The position numbers were made by a program, and so were the translations under genes. A stretch of 64,000 bases of DNA from Jiella endophytica (lineage in GTDB: Bacteria > Pseudomonadota > Alphaproteobacteria > Rhizobiales > Rhizobiaceae): contig NZ_SOZD01000004.1 of NCBI RefSeq assembly GCF_004519335.1, forward strand, positions 372,001-436,000. The letters run 5' to 3'. Shown here piece after piece: positions 26,173 to 35,123 of the stretch. Below the pieces are notes generated by a model. That model saw nothing but the letters and a program-made list of their open reading frames with translations, was not told the DNA's origin and ran no database searches. Within the stretch, counting starts at the first letter, position 1. Each line of letters starts with the position of its first letter.

Positions 26173-27180
26173 TCATTTCGCTGCGGCGGTCGGGGCCGCC
26201 CGGACGAAAGCGCCGAAGGCCCGCGGACCGTCCGGCACGTCGACGCTGCCGACGACCTCGAGACTGCCCGCATCGAGCTTGAGCAGCGTGTTGGCGAACC
26301 AGTTCGCCACATAGACGAAGCGGCCGTCGCTGCCTGAGGCGATCCCCTCCGGATAGTCGCAGCAGTCGAGCTGCCCGATCCGCTCGCCGCTCTCGGCGTC
26401 GAACACCGTCAGCGTGCCGCCATACTGGTCGGTGACGAAGACCTTCCCCGTCGTTTCGACGGCATCGTAGGGATGCGAGCCGACCGGCACCGTGCGAAGG
26501 ACGAAATGGCCCCGCGCATCGACGACGCTGACGGAATCCGAGCCGACATTGGCGGCATAGACCCGCGTTCCGTCCGGCGAGAAGGCGACGCCGAAGGGCC
26601 GCTCGCCGGCCACGACCCGGGCGATCACCTCGCCGGTCTTCGCCGCGAAGAACGAAATCTGGTTGGAATCCCGGTCGGCGGTGACGACGACGTTCCCATC
26701 CGCGGAGACGGCAACGCCCGAGGGGGACTGGCCGGTCTCGAAATCGCCGACGACCTTGCGGCTTTCCGGATCGACGAGGAGCAGCCGGTGCGAATACCAG
26801 TCGGCGACATAGACCGGCGAGCCCGACGGATGCACCGCGATGCCGAGCGGCCCGCCGCCGACCTTGACCTCTCCGACCACCTCGCGCTTCGCCGTATCGA
26901 CGATGGCGATCTGCTGGGAATCCGGCTGCGACACATAGGCGCGCGTGCCGTCGCGGCTCACCGCAATGCCGGCAGGCTTGCCCGGAACAGCGATGGTCTT
27001 TTCGACAGTCATCGTGTCGAGATCGACGAAGGAGAGGCTTCCGGCCTCCTGGCTCGTCACATAGGCGACGTCGCCTGCCGCCGCGCCCGACACCCCTGCG
27101 CCGAGCAGAAGAGCCGAAAGGCTGAGCGCCGCCGCCCGCCGCGGTGCGGCGCCGGCAAGCCGCAGGAGGCGCCCGCTCAC
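26173..27180 (-). CDS. PQQ-dependent catabolism-associated YVTN-family beta-propeller protein
   Basis: 335 residues with a signal peptide (ALSLSALLLGAGVSGAAAG). It is made of seven or so propeller repeats of about 42 residues, each with a YVTN/YVAN/YVAD core (AYVTSQEAGSLSFVD, AYVSQPDSQQIAIVD, VYVADWYSHRLLLVD, VYAANVGSDSVSVVD, VYVANWFANTLLKLD). This matches the TIGR03866-type protein linked to PQQ catabolism. The role is unknown, perhaps a scaffold. In other bacteria this family stands beside an ABC exporter; none is found here. Its start overlaps the MxaD-like gene stop by four bases. Confidence 0.87.
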   Translation of the reverse strand: MSGRLLRLAGAAPRRAAALSLSALLLGAGVSGAAAGDVAYVTSQEAGSLSFVDLDTMTVEKTIAVPGKPAGIAVSRDGTRAYVSQPDSQQIAIVDTAKREVVGEVKVGGGPLGIAVHPSGSPVYVADWYSHRLLLVDPESRKVVGDFETGQSPSGVAVSADGNVVVTADRDSNQISFFAAKTGEVIARVVAGERPFGVAFSPDGTRVYAANVGSDSVSVVDARGHFVLRTVPVGSHPYDAVETTGKVFVTDQYGGTLTVFDAESGERIGQLDCCDYPEGIASGSDGRFVYVANWFANTLLKLDAGSLEVVGSVDVPDGPRAFGAFVRAAPTAAAK

Positions 27181-27728
27181 GAGCCGGATTCGACCTTGTT
27201 CTTCAGGCTTTCGAGCCCTTCGGTGATGAACTCGGTGACGCCCTTCACCGAGGCCTCGTCGTTGAGATTGGCCGGCGGCTCGTTGTTCGGATAGCCGCGA
27301 TAAAAGGCCGCGCGCCAGGTGACGTCGGACTTCGCGCCACCATCCGCCGGCTTCACGGTGATCGTCGAGGAATAGTTCGTCGCCGGCAGGAGATCGACGT
27401 TCACATGGCCGATGAAGGTCGAATAGCTCATCTTGTCGGCGTCGTATTTGGAGAGTTCCTCCTCCATCATGCCGCCCGACGTGAACCCGAGCGTGCGGAC
27501 GGAGCCCTTCTCGTTGCCCTTGGTCGCGTCGGTCATGGCAATGCGCGGGTGCCAGGACATGTCGCCGAAATTCTGAATGACGGCCCAGACCTTGTCCGGC
27601 GCGGCGTCGATGGTGATGGATTCGCTCGCCTTCTGGCGCGTCGGACCATGCGCCGCGGCGATGCCGGGCAGGATCATCAGCGCCACGGCAAAGGCGGCGA
27701 GTTTCGTGAACACCGATTTCTCGAACAA
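27177..27728 (-). CDS. MxaD-like SRPBCC-family periplasmic protein
   Basis: About 183 residues. The signal peptide (FEKSVFTKLAAFAVALMILPGIAAAHG) is followed by an SRPBCC fold: ESITIDAAPDKVWAVIQNFGDMSWHP, then KGSVRTLGF and a C-terminal helix GVTEFITEGLESLKNKVE. MxaD was reported to aid electron transfer between methanol dehydrogenase and its cytochrome. The TTG at 27728 is preferred because GAGGAG lies nine bases before it and the signal peptide then starts cleanly. A GTG at 27770 is an alternative that adds 14 polar residues. First gene of the operon that continues with the beta-propeller and 4-Cys protein. Confidence 0.85.
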   Translation of the reverse strand: MFEKSVFTKLAAFAVALMILPGIAAAHGPTRQKASESITIDAAPDKVWAVIQNFGDMSWHPRIAMTDATKGNEKGSVRTLGFTSGGMMEEELSKYDADKMSYSTFIGHVNVDLLPATNYSSTITVKPADGGAKSDVTWRAAFYRGYPNNEPPANLNDEASVKGVTEFITEGLESLKNKVESGS

Positions 27729-28024
27729 GCGGCCAGTCTCCTCTTCCGATTCGGTGCCCACCCGAACCACGGCCAGCGCGGACCCTAGTCAGATCGCCGA
27801 CGAAGGGAAAGACCTCGTCTCGAAGCCCTCCAGCGATCGACCACGATTTACTCTTACGTTCGCGTCAATTATATTTCGGTCACGAGCTCTCGCCGTGGAG
27901 GATGGCGGCGGGCAGTGCAAGCAATGATACGCAAAGACGCCGCAGTGCCGGCACAATTGCCGGCTTCGACGCTGCGGCATCCGCGCCGAGACGAGGCGCC
28001 ACCAGACGATCGGGAGGACGATCC

Positions 28025-29227
28025 ATGGACCTGAAATTCACGCCCGAAGAGGCCGCGTTCCGCCAGGAGGTCCGAAGCTTTATCCGCGACAACGTTCCCG
28101 GCGACGTCACCGAGACACTGCGGGCAGGACGGCATGTTTCGAAGGACCAGCTGGTGCGCTGGACCCGCATCCTCAACGACAAGGGCTGGTCGGTCCCGCA
28201 CTGGCCGGTCGAACATGGCGGCACCGGCTGGGACGCGATCCGGCAGTACATCTTTCTCGACGAGATGCAGCGGGCGCCGGCGCCGCAGATGCTGCCCTTC
28301 GGCCATTCGATGGTCGGCCCGGTGATCTACACCTTCGGCTCGAAGGAGCAGAAGGCGAAGTTCCTGCCGCGCATCGCCAATCTCGACGACTGGTGGTGCC
28401 AGGGCTTTTCCGAGCCGGGCGCCGGCTCCGACCTTGCCGGGCTGTCGACCAGGGCGGTTCGCGACGGCGACCATTACGTGGTCAACGGCCAGAAGACCTG
28501 GACGACGCTCGGCCAGTATGCCGACTGGATCTTCTGCCTGGTGCGCACCGACCCCGCCGCGCCGAAGAAGCAGATGGGCATTTCCTTCCTTCTGATCGAC
28601 ATGACGACACCCGGCATCACCGTCCGGCCGATCCGCACCATCGAGGGCGGCCACGAGGTCAACGAGGTCTTCTTCGACGACGTGAAGGTGCCGGTGGAAA
28701 ACCTCGTCGGCGAGGAGAACCGCGGCTGGGACTATGCGAAATTCCTGCTCGGCAACGAGCGCACCGGGATTGCCGGCGTCGGCGCCACCAAGCAGCGCAT
28801 CCGGCGGCTGAAGGAAATCGCCAAGGCCGAGCCGGCTGCAGGCGGTGTCGTCTGGGACGATGCGCGCTTCCGCGAGAAGGTCGCGGCCGTCGAGGTCGAG
28901 CTGAAGGCGCTGGAAATGACCCAGCTGAGGGTCGTCTCGGCGGAAGCGCGACAGGGCCACGGCAAGCCGGACCCGGCCTCCTCGATCCTGAAGATCAAGG
29001 GCACCGAGCTGCAGCAGGCGACGACCGAACTCCTGATGGAGGCGATCGGCCCCTTCGCCCTGCCCTACGAGGCGGAGGAGATCGAGGGCCGCAACGAGCC
29101 GCCGGTCGGCCCGGACTACGCCGCGCCCATCGCGCCGAATTATTTCAACTACCGCAAGGTGTCGATCTACGGCGGCTCCAACGAGATCCAGAAGAACATC
29201 ATCGCCAAGGCGATCCTCGGGCTGTGA
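28025..29227 (+). CDS. acyl-CoA dehydrogenase, pimeloyl-CoA dehydrogenase large-subunit-like
   Basis: 400 residues with the full acyl-CoA dehydrogenase layout: an N-terminal helical domain (MDLKFTPEEAAFRQEVRSFI), FAD-binding GFSEPGAGSDLAGLSTRA and QKTWTTLGQYADW in the middle, and a C-terminal helical domain ending VSIYGGSNEIQKNIIAKAILGL. The long sequence and paired second gene resemble PimC/PimD of Rhodopseudomonas, which oxidise dicarboxylyl-CoA esters. GGGAGGA stands eight bases before the ATG at 28025; the open frame further upstream is not normal protein. A repeat-filled 312-base gap separates it from its partner. No other genes of this beta-oxidation route are present. Confidence 0.87.
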   Translation: MDLKFTPEEAAFRQEVRSFIRDNVPGDVTETLRAGRHVSKDQLVRWTRILNDKGWSVPHWPVEHGGTGWDAIRQYIFLDEMQRAPAPQMLPFGHSMVGPVIYTFGSKEQKAKFLPRIANLDDWWCQGFSEPGAGSDLAGLSTRAVRDGDHYVVNGQKTWTTLGQYADWIFCLVRTDPAAPKKQMGISFLLIDMTTPGITVRPIRTIEGGHEVNEVFFDDVKVPVENLVGEENRGWDYAKFLLGNERTGIAGVGATKQRIRRLKEIAKAEPAAGGVVWDDARFREKVAAVEVELKALEMTQLRVVSAEARQGHGKPDPASSILKIKGTELQQATTELLMEAIGPFALPYEAEEIEGRNEPPVGPDYAAPIAPNYFNYRKVSIYGGSNEIQKNIIAKAILGL

Positions 29228-29268
29228 GCGGCTGACTTGGCTGGTTGAACGGCGTCGGCGCATGCATA

Positions 29269-29444
29269 CCCCCCTCTGTCCTGCCGGACATCTCCCCCTC
29301 AAGGGGGGAGATCGGTCTTGCGCCAGAGGCGCTACGCCAATCTGAGACGCCTGAAAGCCGCATAGGCGCTGGAAACGAGACGACAACAACGAAGCGAATG
29401 ATCTCCCCCCTGGCGGGGGAGATGTCCGGCAGGACGGAGGGGGG
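29269..29444. repeat. inverted repeat between the two acyl-CoA dehydrogenase genes
   Basis: Arms 29269-29312 and 29401-29444 are reverse complements over 44 bases with about four mismatches, around the core CTGCCGGACATCTCCCCC. Within each arm the CCCCC/GGGGG runs form a smaller hairpin. The remainder of the 312-base gap holds nothing else. This is the third, unrelated-sequence palindromic element of similar architecture in the window, and it lies inside an apparent operon, where it may lower downstream expression. Confidence 0.85.
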
Positions 29445-29539
29445 CGCCTCGCGCCGTCATGTCAAAACGATAAGCGTGAACGGCGCCGAGCACTGACGAC
29501 GGTGCAGTCGATCGTTTGTAGAATTTCGGGAGGAAACCC

Positions 29540-30688
29540 ATGGATTTCGAACTGTCCGAGGAACAGAGCCTCATCAAGGACTCGGTGACCCGGCTGCTGC
29601 GCGCCGAATACGGCTTCGAGCAGCGTGAGAAGCACCGGGCGGAGCCGATCGGCTTTTCCGAAACGATCTGGCAGTCCTTCGCCGAGCTCGGGCTGCTCGC
29701 CATTCCCTTCGCCGAGGAGGATGGCGGGCTGGGCGCCGGGCCCGTCGAGACCATGATCGTCATGGAGGCCTTCGGCCGCGCCCTCGTCGTCGAGCCCTAT
29801 CTCGCTTCCGTCGTCATGGCCGGCGCGGCGCTGCGCCACGCGGCCTCGCCCGAGCAGCGCGCCGACCTCGTTCCCGGCCTTGTCGACGGGTCGAGCCGCC
29901 TTGCCCTCGCCTTCGCCGAGCGGGACACCCGCTACGACCTCTCCCGGATTGCCATGGCCGCGACGCGCGATGGCGAAGGGTACCGTCTTTCCGGCGAGAA
30001 GACGCTGGTCCTTCATGGCGACAGCGCCACCGGCTTCATCGTCGCTGCCCGCACGGCGGGCGCGCCCGGCGAGACGGCCGGACTCGGCCTGTTCCATGTC
30101 CCGGCAGATGCCGAGGGCCTGTCCCGCCGCGGCTACCCGACCCAGGACGGCATGCGCGCGGCCGAGCTCAACTTCGCCAAGGTCCTCGTCCCTGCCGGGT
30201 CGGTGCTCGGCGATCCCGAAGGCGCTCTCGAGACGCTGATGCGGATCGAGGCCGAGACCATTGCGGCGCTCTGCGCCGAGGCGGTCGGCTCGATGGAGAG
30301 GATGGTCGAGCTGACCACCGCCTACATCAAGGAGCGCAAGCAGTTCGGCGTGCCGATCGCCGCCTTCCAGGCGCTGCAGCACCGGGCTGCGGAAATGTAT
30401 ATCGCGCTCGAACAGGCCCGCTCGATGATGTTCTTCGCGGCGATGAACGCCGGCGAGGACGACGCCGCGGCGCGGCGCGCGGCGATCTCCGCCGCCAAGG
30501 TGCAGATCGGTCGCTCCGGCCGCTTCGTCGGCCAGAGCGCCGTGCAGCTCCATGGCGGCGTCGGCGTGACGATGGAGTACGAGATCGCCCATCACTTCAA
30601 GCGCCAGGCGATGATCGACCTCTTCCTCGGCGACGCGGACCATCACCTCGCGGTCGTCGCCAGGGAAGGCGGGCTCGACGAAGCCTGA
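29540..30688 (+). CDS. acyl-CoA dehydrogenase, pimeloyl-CoA dehydrogenase small-subunit-like
   Basis: 382 residues. The N-terminal MDFELSEEQSLIKDSVTRLL, middle domain LALAFAERDTRYDLS and C-terminal QFGVPIAAFQALQHRAAEMYI and VQLHGGVGVTMEYEIAHHFKR are typical of the family. The usual FAD-loop signature EPxxGSD is replaced by AERDTRYDL, as in small subunits of heteromeric acyl-CoA dehydrogenases, so it probably works only with the larger partner upstream. GGGAGGAAA precedes the ATG. Pairing with the previous gene is inferred from order and from this divergence. Confidence 0.85.
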   Translation: MDFELSEEQSLIKDSVTRLLRAEYGFEQREKHRAEPIGFSETIWQSFAELGLLAIPFAEEDGGLGAGPVETMIVMEAFGRALVVEPYLASVVMAGAALRHAASPEQRADLVPGLVDGSSRLALAFAERDTRYDLSRIAMAATRDGEGYRLSGEKTLVLHGDSATGFIVAARTAGAPGETAGLGLFHVPADAEGLSRRGYPTQDGMRAAELNFAKVLVPAGSVLGDPEGALETLMRIEAETIAALCAEAVGSMERMVELTTAYIKERKQFGVPIAAFQALQHRAAEMYIALEQARSMMFFAAMNAGEDDAAARRAAISAAKVQIGRSGRFVGQSAVQLHGGVGVTMEYEIAHHFKRQAMIDLFLGDADHHLAVVAREGGLDEA

Positions 30689-30816
30689 CGTTCGCGAACT
30701 GGCCTCCCCGGCTGACACCAATCGTTACACATCGATACGGCCCGCGCATGGAAGCGCTTGCCGGCAGCGTTTATCTTCGAAGCTGCCGAAATGACGCTTC
30801 CAGAATGTGGGACCCG

Positions 30817-31980
30817 ATGAAGTTCTTCGCGAAAACCAGGCGGATCGCCCTCCTCGTCGCCGCCGCGGCCGTCGTGGTGATCGGCTGCCAGCTCGGATTT
30901 TCCGGCAAGCGCGACAGCGATGCGGCGGCAAGCGTCGGCACGCCTGCCGCGCCCTCGGCCGTACCCGCCGAGCCTGCGAGCCTCACCGTCACCACCGACA
31001 CGGTGCGGCGCACGAAGATCGGCGAGACGATCGTCGCCAACGGCGTCGTCGCCGCCAGACGCGAGGTCATCATCGGATCGGAGGCGAGCGGCCTGCGGCT
31101 CGCCGAGGTCGAGGTTGCGCAGGGCGACCACGTCACGGCAGGCCAGATCCTGGCGCGGCTCGACGATTCGCTGCTCAAGGCGCAGATCGCCGAACAGGAT
31201 GCCGCGATCGACAGCGCCAAGGCGACGCTTGCCAATGCGGTCTCGACCAGCGAGCGCAGCCAGCGGCTGATGAAATCCGGTACCGTGTCGAAGGAGACCG
31301 CCGAGACGAACGCGACCGCCGTCGCGACGGCGAAGGCCGCCCTCGCCCAGGCCGAGGCCGGCAGGAAGACGCTGGAGGTGCAACTCGCCCGCACCGAGAT
31401 CCGCGCTCCCTTTGCCGGCATCGTCTCGGCCCGGCCGGCAGTTCCCGGCATCATCGTCCAGACCTCGACGGAGATCGCCCGCATCCAGGAGGATGGCGCG
31501 CTGGAGGCCCGGGTGGACGTGCCCGAGCAGTCGGTCTCCGCGCTCGTGGCGGGCGCCGTGGCGGCCGTCACCGCGCCGGACGGGCGCACCATCGACGCGA
31601 CGCTCACCTCCCTCGACGAGGTGGTCGACACCGACACCCATCTCGCCCTCGCAGTGGTCGCGCTGCCGCAGGATTCCGGCCTCAAGGCCGGCATGTTCGT
31701 CACCGCCAGGATCGAGACCGGCGGCGCCGAGAGCCTGACGGTCGCCGACAAGGCGCTGACCTGGCAGGATGGCAAGACCGCCGTCTTCAAGGTGGCCGCC
31801 GACGATATCGTCGCGGCCGTGCCGGTCACCGTTGGCAAGCGCAGCGACGGCCGCGTCGCCGTCTCCGGCGACCTTGCCATCGGCGACCGAGTGGTGACGA
31901 GCGGCGCCGGCTTCCTGCAGGACGGCAACAAGGTGCGGCTGGTCACCGAACAGGCCTCGGCCGGCGGAGACGCCCAGTGA
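30817..31980 (+). CDS. RND efflux periplasmic adaptor (membrane fusion protein)
   Basis: 387 residues. The N-terminal helix (IALLVAAAAVVVIG) ends in VIGCQ, a weak lipobox with Cys24, so it may be a lipoprotein or membrane-anchored. Then come a barrel-sandwich half (GLRLAEVEVAQGDHVTAGQILARLD), a coiled-coil hairpin (AKATLANAVSTSERSQRLMKSGTVSKE), the second lipoyl half (IRAPFAGIVSARPAVPGIIV) and a beta-barrel. The ATG at 30817 has GGGA upstream; 30748 and 30805 are weaker. Its stop overlaps the GTG start of the permease by four bases. No outer-membrane factor is next to the pair, so TolC from elsewhere is presumed. Substrate unknown. Confidence 0.9.
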   Translation: MKFFAKTRRIALLVAAAAVVVIGCQLGFSGKRDSDAAASVGTPAAPSAVPAEPASLTVTTDTVRRTKIGETIVANGVVAARREVIIGSEASGLRLAEVEVAQGDHVTAGQILARLDDSLLKAQIAEQDAAIDSAKATLANAVSTSERSQRLMKSGTVSKETAETNATAVATAKAALAQAEAGRKTLEVQLARTEIRAPFAGIVSARPAVPGIIVQTSTEIARIQEDGALEARVDVPEQSVSALVAGAVAAVTAPDGRTIDATLTSLDEVVDTDTHLALAVVALPQDSGLKAGMFVTARIETGGAESLTVADKALTWQDGKTAVFKVAADDIVAAVPVTVGKRSDGRVAVSGDLAIGDRVVTSGAGFLQDGNKVRLVTEQASAGGDAQ

Positions 31981-34900
31981 AGAACATCTCCGCCTGGGCG
32001 ATCCGCCACCCGCTGCCGACGATCGTCCTGTTCCTCGCTCTGGCGATCGCCGGCGCATGGGGCTTCATGCAGCTGCGCGTCAACAACATGCCCGACATCG
32101 ATTTTCCGATGGTGCGGGTGACCGTGACCCAGACCGGCGCCTCGCCGACCGAGATCGAGACGCAGGTGACCGATCTCGTCGAGAACGCGGTCGCGACGAT
32201 CGCCGGCGTCGAGGACGTCACCTCGACGATCAGCGAGGGCTCCTCCGTCACCGCCATCCAGTTCGAGCTCGACACCAACCTCATCGAGGCGACCGACGAC
32301 GTCCAAAACGCCATCGACGGCATCCAGAGCCAGCTGCCGGACGCGGCCGAGACGCCGATCGTCGCCCGCGTCGAGGCCGGCGACAATTCCATCCTCACCT
32401 ATGTGGTCGAGGCGCCCGGCATGCAGCCGGACGAGCTCTCCTGGTATGTCGACGAGGACGTCTCCAAGGCGCTGCTCGCCGTCGACGGCGTCTCGAAGAT
32501 CGAGCGCTCGGGCGGCGTCGATCGCGCCATCCTCGTCAAGCTCGACCCGGCGCGGCTCGACGCCTTCGGCACCACCGTCGGTGCGGTGACCAGCACGCTC
32601 GCCGCCCAGAACATCAACCAGGCGGGGGGGCGCACCGTCATCGGCGGCACCGAGCAGTCGGTGCGCACCCTCGGCAGCGCCGGTTCGGTCGCCGAACTCG
32701 CCAACACGCCGATCACCATCGCGCCCGGCAAGTCGGTGCGGCTGTCCGATCTCGGCCAGATCGTCGACGGCTGGGAAGAGCCGCGCAGCCGCGCCCGCCT
32801 CGACGGCAAGGAGGTCGTCGCCTTCTCCGTCTACAGCGCCAAGGGCTCCAGCCAGGTCGGCGTTACCAAGGCCGCACGCGCCGCGATCAAGGCGATCGAC
32901 GCGAAGAACAAGGATGTCAGCTTCACCGAGGTCACCTCGTCTTCGGACTTCGTCGAGGAGAGCTACGACGCCGCGCTGGAAGCCCTGTGGATCGGCGCGC
33001 TGCTCGCCGTCGTCGTGGTCTTCCTGTTCCTGCGCGACATCCGCGCGACGATCGTCGCAGCAACCGCGCTGCCTTTGTCGCTGATCCCGACCTTCGCGGT
33101 GATGGCCTGGCTCGACCTGTCGCTCAACAACATTACCCTCCTGGCGCTGTCGCTGGTGGTCGGCATCCTCGTCGACGACGCCATCGTCGAGATCGAGAAC
33201 ATCGTCCGGCACATGCGCGAAAGCGGCAAGAGCGCCTTCGACGCCGCCATCGAGGCCGCCGACGAGATCGGCCTCGCGGTGGTTGCGACCACCGCGACGA
33301 TCATCGCCGTCTTCCTGCCCGTCGCCTTCATGCCGGGCATCCCGGGCAAGCTTTTCGTCAGCTTCGCCATCGCCGTCTGCGTTTCGGTGAGCTTCTCGCT
33401 GATCGTCGCGCGGCTTTTGACGCCGCTCCTCGGCGCCTATCTCGTCAAGGCGGGCCATGGCGGCTCGGAAGAGGACACGCCCTTCTGGGTGCCGGGTTAT
33501 CTCGCGGTGCTGCGCCAGGCGCTGCGATTCCGCTGGCTGACGGCACTCGTCGGCATCGCCTTCTTCGCGGCCTCCGTGATCGTCGCCTTGGGTCTTCCGA
33601 CCGAGTTCATGCCCGCCTCGGACCGCGGCCGCGCGCTCGCCTCCGTCGAGCTCGTTCCCGGTTCGACGCTGGAGGAGACCGACGCCGTGGTGAAGACGGT
33701 GAGCGCGATCCTGAAGAAGCAGCCGGAGGTCGCCTCGGTCTTCGCCTCGATCGGCACGGCCTCGGAGGGCGGCGGCGGTCCGCAGCGCCACACCACCGCC
33801 GCCGTCAATTCCGCCACCGTGACCGCCAATCTCCTGCCCCGCGACCAGCGCGCGGTAAGCCAGCAGGAATTCGAAAAGCGCCTCGCCGGCGCCTTCGACG
33901 ACATTGCCGGTGCCCGTGTGCAGTTCGGCGCCGACAACCAGTCCGGCTCGAAGGTGAAGATCACGCTTGCCGGCCCGGACAGTGACAAGCTCTCCGAAAC
34001 CGCCAACGAACTCGCCGCCGAGATGCGCGACGTGCCGGGCCTGCTCAATCCGATCTCGGATGCCGCGGCGGCCAAGCCCGAACTCGTGATTGCGCCGGAC
34101 AAGCAGCGCATGGCCCGCCTCGGCATCACCGCCAGCGACGTCGCGACGCTGCTCTCCGTCGCCACCATCGGTGCCAACCAGTCGGCGCTGGCGAAATACA
34201 GCCTCGGCGACCGGCAGGTCTATATCGTGCCGACGCTGACCGACGACGCGAGGGGCGATCTCGCCCGGATCAAGTCGCTGAAGATCGCCGGCACCTCGCA
34301 GACCGTGCCGCTCGGCTCGATCGCGACGTTCTCCTTCGGCGCCGGCCCGACGACCATCACCCATTATGACGGCGACCGGACCGCGAGCGTCGAGGCGGAG
34401 CTTTCGGGGCTGACGCTCGGCGAGGCGCGCGAGGCGATCGCCAATCTGCCGGCGATGAAGAACCTGCCGGAGGGCATCCGTGAGAAGGCGCAAGGCGACG
34501 CCAAGCGGATGAACGAGATGTTCTCGGGCTTCACCATGGCGATGGCGACCGGCGTCCTGTTGATGTTCGCGACGCTGGCGCTGCTCTTCAACTCCTTCCT
34601 ACAGCCGATCACCATCCTCACCGCCCTGCCGCTGTCGATCGGTGGCGCCTTCGGCTTCCTCTGGCTGACCGATTCGGCGGTGGCGATCTCGGTGCTGATC
34701 GGCGTCCTGCTTTTGATGGGCATCGCCGCGAAGAACTCGATCCTGCTGGTCGAATACGCCATCGTCGCGCGGCGAGAGGGACAGGACCGGTTCGGTGCGC
34801 TGATGGACGCGGCGAGGAAGCGCGCCCGGCCGATCGTCATGACGTCGATCGCCATGGGCGCCGGCATGGCGCCGCTCGCCCTCAGCCTCGGTGCCGACGC

Positions 34901-35099
34901 CGAAACGCGGGCCCCGATGGCGATCGCGGTGATCGGCGGCCTGGTCTCCTCGACGCTTCTGTCGCTCGTCTATGTGCCGGTGGTCTATACGATCATCGAC
35001 GATCTCGAGCGGGTGCTCGGCCGCTGGCTCGGCAAGCTCCTGCCGAAGGACGAGCCGCGGCCTGCGGCGATCGAAGCGGCGGCGACCCCGGCGGAGTGA
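31977..35099 (+). CDS. RND family efflux permease (AcrB/HAE1-type)
   Basis: 1040 residues with the twelve-helix RND plan: a first helix at HPLPTIVLFLALAIAGAWGF, two large periplasmic loops, and a fourth helix with the proton-relay pair ILVDDAIVEIENIVRHM (Asp-Asp near residue 400). The second half mirrors the first (PITILTALPLSIGGAFGFL, NSILLVEYAIVARR). The GTG at 31977 overlaps the adaptor stop. It exports amphiphilic compounds by proton antiport. The closest visible flavour is the shorter-loop group common in alphaproteobacteria rather than classical AcrB. The gene ends 24 bases from the convergent unknown gene, with no clear terminator. Confidence 0.92.
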   Translation: MKNISAWAIRHPLPTIVLFLALAIAGAWGFMQLRVNNMPDIDFPMVRVTVTQTGASPTEIETQVTDLVENAVATIAGVEDVTSTISEGSSVTAIQFELDTNLIEATDDVQNAIDGIQSQLPDAAETPIVARVEAGDNSILTYVVEAPGMQPDELSWYVDEDVSKALLAVDGVSKIERSGGVDRAILVKLDPARLDAFGTTVGAVTSTLAAQNINQAGGRTVIGGTEQSVRTLGSAGSVAELANTPITIAPGKSVRLSDLGQIVDGWEEPRSRARLDGKEVVAFSVYSAKGSSQVGVTKAARAAIKAIDAKNKDVSFTEVTSSSDFVEESYDAALEALWIGALLAVVVVFLFLRDIRATIVAATALPLSLIPTFAVMAWLDLSLNNITLLALSLVVGILVDDAIVEIENIVRHMRESGKSAFDAAIEAADEIGLAVVATTATIIAVFLPVAFMPGIPGKLFVSFAIAVCVSVSFSLIVARLLTPLLGAYLVKAGHGGSEEDTPFWVPGYLAVLRQALRFRWLTALVGIAFFAASVIVALGLPTEFMPASDRGRALASVELVPGSTLEETDAVVKTVSAILKKQPEVASVFASIGTASEGGGGPQRHTTAAVNSATVTANLLPRDQRAVSQQEFEKRLAGAFDDIAGARVQFGADNQSGSKVKITLAGPDSDKLSETANELAAEMRDVPGLLNPISDAAAAKPELVIAPDKQRMARLGITASDVATLLSVATIGANQSALAKYSLGDRQVYIVPTLTDDARGDLARIKSLKIAGTSQTVPLGSIATFSFGAGPTTITHYDGDRTASVEAELSGLTLGEAREAIANLPAMKNLPEGIREKAQGDAKRMNEMFSGFTMAMATGVLLMFATLALLFNSFLQPITILTALPLSIGGAFGFLWLTDSAVAISVLIGVLLLMGIAAKNSILLVEYAIVARREGQDRFGALMDAARKRARPIVMTSIAMGAGMAPLALSLGADAETRAPMAIAVIGGLVSSTLLSLVYVPVVYTIIDDLERVLGRWLGKLLPKDEPRPAAIEAAATPAE

Positions 35100-35123
35100 T
35101 TTCCGGCGGACCCTGTGGCAGAT

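Noticed and set aside
2138-29444. The three inverted-repeat elements as insertion sequence ends
   Set aside because: No transposase frame lies between or near any of the arms and no target-site duplication is clear; they look like palindromic intergenic repeats.
30771-34493. A 1240-codon open frame antisense to the RND genes
   Set aside because: Its product is dominated by Arg, Asp, Gly and His with no domain pattern, and it mirrors two intact RND genes with conserved motifs. Long antisense frames are expected at this GC content.
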